7,928 nt of DNA from T1SED10-198M sp003554345 [NCBI: Candidatus Sumerlaeota bacterium] (lineage in GTDB: Bacteria; Sumerlaeota; T1SED10-198M). The notes beneath the pieces are model-generated. The model saw only the letters and a list, made by a program, of their open reading frames with translations, was not told where the DNA came from and ran no database searches. Position numbers and translations under genes: made by a program. Location of the stretch: positions 1 to 7,928 of the forward strand of contig PWGE01000213.1 of the NCBI GenBank assembly GCA_003554345.1, in the 5' to 3' direction. Shown in pieces: positions 4,973-7,928 of this stretch; position 1 is the stretch's first letter, and every line of letters begins with the position of its first letter.

Positions 4973-7928
4973 ATGCGTTTAGGAATAGATACAGGTTCTT
5001 CAACCATAAAAGTTGTCCTTTTTTCTGATGAGGGAAAAATCCTTTTCTCAAGCTACTTCAAGCACCGTGGTAAAGTGCGTTCAACTTTGATTGATACCCT
5101 CAAAAAGATAGATGAACGACATTACCAGACACCGGTAAATGTTTCAATGACCGGGACTGCCGCCATAAAAACCGCCAGGCGCCTGGGTATTCCTTTTATC
5201 CAGGAAGTAAAGGCCTTATCTTCCTGGGTGAAAAAGAAATACCCGGAAGCAGGGGGTATTATAGAGATTGGCGGAGAAGATGCGAAATTTGTTCTCCTGG
5301 GGAAAGACAAAAATCCCCTCATGAAGATGAATGGAAACTGTGCTGGTGGTACGGGTGCTTTTATTGAACAGATGGCAAAATTGCTTGATGTAAAGCTCAG
5401 TGAGCTGGATAAGCTGGCGCAGGGAGCAGGGGAAAGAATACCTTCTATTGCTTCCCGCTGTGGTGTTTTCGCTAAAACTGACATTCAGGCACTGATGAAT
5501 GAAGGGTATCCCAGGGAAGATCTTGCCATGGCTGTTTTCCAGGCAGCAGCCAACCAGTATGTTGCCAGCCTTATGAATGGTCTGGAGCCCCAGGGGGAAC
5601 TCATAATGGGTGGAGGCCCTTTATCTCATTTTAGTTCTCTGAGAGAATCTCTTTCCCGAATCCTTCCCCATTCTCTTAAGCTGGCGGATAATTCGCTCTA
5701 TCTCTCGGCGATGGGAGTGGCCTGCCAGGATAAAGCAGTGAAGCGTTTTTCCGGTATCGGGAAACTTATCGAAAAACTGGAAAACACTGCTCATTTGCGT
5801 GATACTTTTAGCAGTGAAAGGCCTTTATTCAACAATGAGGAGGAATACAGGGATTTTCTCAAACGACAGGAAGAATATACTCTTCCGTATGCCGGAAATG
5901 TATCGTCAGATGAGCCACTATTTCTGGGAGTAGATGCCGGTTCCACGACCATGAAATTTGTTATTATCAATAGACATGGTGAGATCGTTACCTCTTATTA
6001 TACCAACAATAAAGGAGATTCTCTGGAAGCTCTTCGTTATGGACTACAAAAAAAACAGGAGTATCTTTCCCGGGTTCAAGCCACCTTTTCAACAGGGTAT
6101 GGAAGGGATATCTGTCTGGAAGCCTTTAACTTAACCGGAACTCTGGTTGAAACTGCTGCACACTACATTGCCGGCTATGAATTTCATAATGAAATTGATT
6201 TTGTACTTGATATTGGTGGACAGGATATCAAGGCCATGAAGGTGGAAAATAATATCATTACGGATTTTTACCTGAATGAAGCCTGTTCTTCAGGAACCGG
6301 TTCCTTCCTGCAAAATTTTGCCAGTGATATGAGATTATCTCTGGATGATTTTGTCAAAGAGGCCTTATTTGCCCGGCATCCGCCATCACTTGGCAGCAGG
6401 TGCACGGTATTTATGAATTCCAAGGTAAAAGACGCTCTTAATGAGGGTGTGGAAGCAGGAGATATAGCAGCGGGTCTGGCATATAGTGTGGTTAAAAATG
6501 CCCTGTATAAGGTGATACGCGTTCGTAATATCAAAGAGCTGGGTGATACTATACTGGTACAAGGCGGCACCTTTAAGAATGATGCTGTATTAAGAGCTTT
6601 TGAATTGTTAACCGGTAGTAATGTAATACGTATCGAGCAGGCTCATCTCATGGGAGCATACGGGACGGCACTTCATGCTCTGAGGCAATGGAAGAAAAAC
6701 AGGACTGATACCTGGCAGTCAGAAAAAGTATCACTGGATAAACCCCCTGTTCAGGATAAAAAAAGTTTTCAGTGTGGGGGATGTGGCAATAAATGTCGGA
6801 TAACGCGCTTTTTCTTTCAGAATGAGCGAGAATTCCTGACTGGCAATAAGTGTGATGCGCCCCTGAAAAAAGAAGAAAGGACAAGGGTGGTAGAAAAGGA
6901 CTTCTTTGAATATAAGTATGATATTTATTATCAATCCTTGATTGATGAGGATGCATTACCGGCAGAGAAAAGTCGGGGGCGAATAGGTCTTCCCCTGGTA
7001 TTGTCACTATTTGAACATTTCCCGTTTTTCTACACTCTTTTAAAAGAGTGCGGCTTTGATGTCGAGGTTTCTCACTGGACTACAGATGAAATGTATAAAA
7101 AGGGTATGCGCACCCAACTTTCAGAAAACCTCTGTTTTCCTGCAAAAATAGTTCATGGCCATGTGGAAGAAATGATCCAGGAAGATGTGGACAGAGTTTT
7201 GATGCCCATGATTGGTTTTGAAAGTCGCGAAGATGAAAGTGCGGTTGATGTATATAATTGTCCTGTTGTGACCGGTTACGCTGAAGTAATACAAAGTCTC
7301 TACGGAAAAGATGTTCAGATTGATAAACCTTTGATCAGTTTTTATGGTGAGAAAAATCTTTATAAGACAGTATGGCGCTATATAAGAGGTTTGGGAGTTG
7401 AAAAACCTGTATTTCAAAAAGCCTTTAAGCAAGCTTTACATAGAGAAAGAGAGTTAAAGAGAGAATACCTCAGGAAGGGAAAAGAGCTTGTTAAATTTGC
7501 ACAGGAAAGAAACCTTCCTCTCATCGTTGTGGGTGGGCGGGTTTATCATATTGATCCTATTATCCACCATGGCATTTTGCATATGATGTCCAATTATAAT
7601 GCGGTGATTATTAATGAAGAAGTAGGAGCAGCGCTGGCGGGTGATGAACTTGACAGCGTAGATGTCATAACACAATGGACATACCATAATAGACTGTATA
7701 AAAGTGCCTTATGGTTGAAGCAGTTAGATTATTCTCTCTCTGGATATATACAGCTTAACAGTTTTGGTTGCGGACCTGATGCTATTACCACTGATGAGGT
7801 AGACCGCATTTTAAAGGATAGCAGAGTTCCTTACCTCTGTATCAAACTTGATGAAATGTCGACGCTGGGTTCTGCCTCTATTCGTGTGGAGTCACTGTTA
7901 TATGCCCTGGAGAACCAGCAGCCGAAAA
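4973..7928 (+). CDS. Tandem acyl-CoA dehydratase activase/DUF2229 fusion ATPase, 3' end outside window
   Basis: The frame is open from 4973 to the window end (985 codons, no stop). Two BcrAD/BadFG-type ASKHA ATPase domains are in tandem. Domain 1 (about 1-255) has the phosphate loop DTGSSTIK (6-13), EIGGEDAKF, and Cys123 (NCAGGTG) with Cys163 (SRCGVF). Domain 2 (about 317-565) has DAGSTTMK from Asp321, DIGGQDIKAM, and Cys438 (ACSSGTG) with Cys477 (SRCTVF). In HgdC-type activases this Cys pair holds a [4Fe-4S] cluster between two subunits. A Cys-rich linker follows (Cys601, 604, 608 and 627). A DUF2229 region starts at about 670, with SENLCFPAK (Cys721), GGRVYHIDP (854-862) and SFGCGPDA (Cys933). 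Members of this fusion family are about 1,400 residues, so roughly a third is missing here. Activases use ATP to push an electron to a very low potential for a partner dehydratase or double-cubane reductase. The true substrate of the large fusions is not known. It is cytosolic and oxygen-sensitive, with no partner gene visible. Confidence 0.92.
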   Translation, partial: MRLGIDTGSSTIKVVLFSDEGKILFSSYFKHRGKVRSTLIDTLKKIDERHYQTPVNVSMTGTAAIKTARRLGIPFIQEVKALSSWVKKKYPEAGGIIEIGGEDAKFVLLGKDKNPLMKMNGNCAGGTGAFIEQMAKLLDVKLSELDKLAQGAGERIPSIASRCGVFAKTDIQALMNEGYPREDLAMAVFQAAANQYVASLMNGLEPQGELIMGGGPLSHFSSLRESLSRILPHSLKLADNSLYLSAMGVACQDKAVKRFSGIGKLIEKLENTAHLRDTFSSERPLFNNEEEYRDFLKRQEEYTLPYAGNVSSDEPLFLGVDAGSTTMKFVIINRHGEIVTSYYTNNKGDSLEALRYGLQKKQEYLSRVQATFSTGYGRDICLEAFNLTGTLVETAAHYIAGYEFHNEIDFVLDIGGQDIKAMKVENNIITDFYLNEACSSGTGSFLQNFASDMRLSLDDFVKEALFARHPPSLGSRCTVFMNSKVKDALNEGVEAGDIAAGLAYSVVKNALYKVIRVRNIKELGDTILVQGGTFKNDAVLRAFELLTGSNVIRIEQAHLMGAYGTALHALRQWKKNRTDTWQSEKVSLDKPPVQDKKSFQCGGCGNKCRITRFFFQNEREFLTGNKCDAPLKKEERTRVVEKDFFEYKYDIYYQSLIDEDALPAEKSRGRIGLPLVLSLFEHFPFFYTLLKECGFDVEVSHWTTDEMYKKGMRTQLSENLCFPAKIVHGHVEEMIQEDVDRVLMPMIGFESREDESAVDVYNCPVVTGYAEVIQSLYGKDVQIDKPLISFYGEKNLYKTVWRYIRGLGVEKPVFQKAFKQALHRERELKREYLRKGKELVKFAQERNLPLIVVGGRVYHIDPIIHHGILHMMSNYNAVIINEEVGAALAGDELDSVDVITQWTYHNRLYKSALWLKQLDYSLSGYIQLNSFGCGPDAITTDEVDRILKDSRVPYLCIKLDEMSTLGSASIRVESLLYALENQQPK

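Noticed and set aside
5122-5484. Minus-strand ORF of 120 residues rich in Ser, Pro and Ala
   Set aside because: It is antisense to the first activase domain, whose Cys and phosphate-loop motifs prove the plus frame is coding.
6648-7007. Minus-strand ORF of 119 residues, and further minus ORFs at 7121-7432 and 7454-7687
   Set aside because: All are opposite the continuous activase/DUF2229 frame and have no features of real proteins.
1-7928. CRISPR array, tRNA/rRNA genes, insertion sequences or prophage genes
   Set aside because: I saw no regularly spaced repeats, no tRNA cloverleaf or rRNA signature, no transposase or integrase and no terminal inverted repeats on either strand.

Overview
This 7.9 kb window looks like ordinary chromosomal DNA from an anaerobic, Gram-negative (diderm) bacterium. 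A TolC-type outer-membrane protein and a HlyD-type adaptor indicate two membranes. An oxygen-sensitive type of iron-sulfur ATPase (the 2-hydroxyacyl-CoA dehydratase activase family) indicates anaerobic life. Base composition is moderately AT-rich, and the spacers are strongly so. A spirochaete or similar anaerobe would fit, but nothing here is a taxonomic marker, so that placement is a weak guess.

Region 1 (1-3336, + strand) is a tight four-gene operon entered partway through its first visible gene. It encodes the C-terminus of a VTC-domain (polyphosphate polymerase-like) protein, a DUF4956 multi-span membrane protein, a HlyD-family periplasmic adaptor and a TolC-family outer-membrane protein. 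The last three are linked by 4-base ATGA stop/start overlaps, so they are probably translated together. VTC plus DUF4956 is a recurring bacterial pair. Joining it to an adaptor and an outer-membrane channel, with no ABC or RND pump in view, suggests a trans-envelope machine that may make and export polyphosphate or a related polymer. This is the most interesting part of the window, and the function is inferred.

Region 2 (3337-4675) is a 151-base convergent spacer with no convincing terminator, then a minus-strand gene for a 395-residue polytopic membrane protein that resembles a GT-C-type (lipid-linked sugar) glycosyltransferase.

Region 3 (4676-4972) is a 297-base AT-rich divergent spacer. 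It holds a 20-base near-perfect palindrome flanked by two identical CTTTATAAAG palindromes whose centres are 84 bases apart, and one further small palindrome. It is a good candidate for a regulated promoter region.

Region 4 (4973 to the window end, + strand) is a large open frame with no stop. It encodes two tandem BcrAD/BadFG-type ASKHA ATPase domains, each keeping the Cys pair that binds the activase [4Fe-4S] cluster, then a small Cys-rich linker and a DUF2229 (CoA-enzyme-activase) domain. The C-terminal part of the protein lies outside the window.
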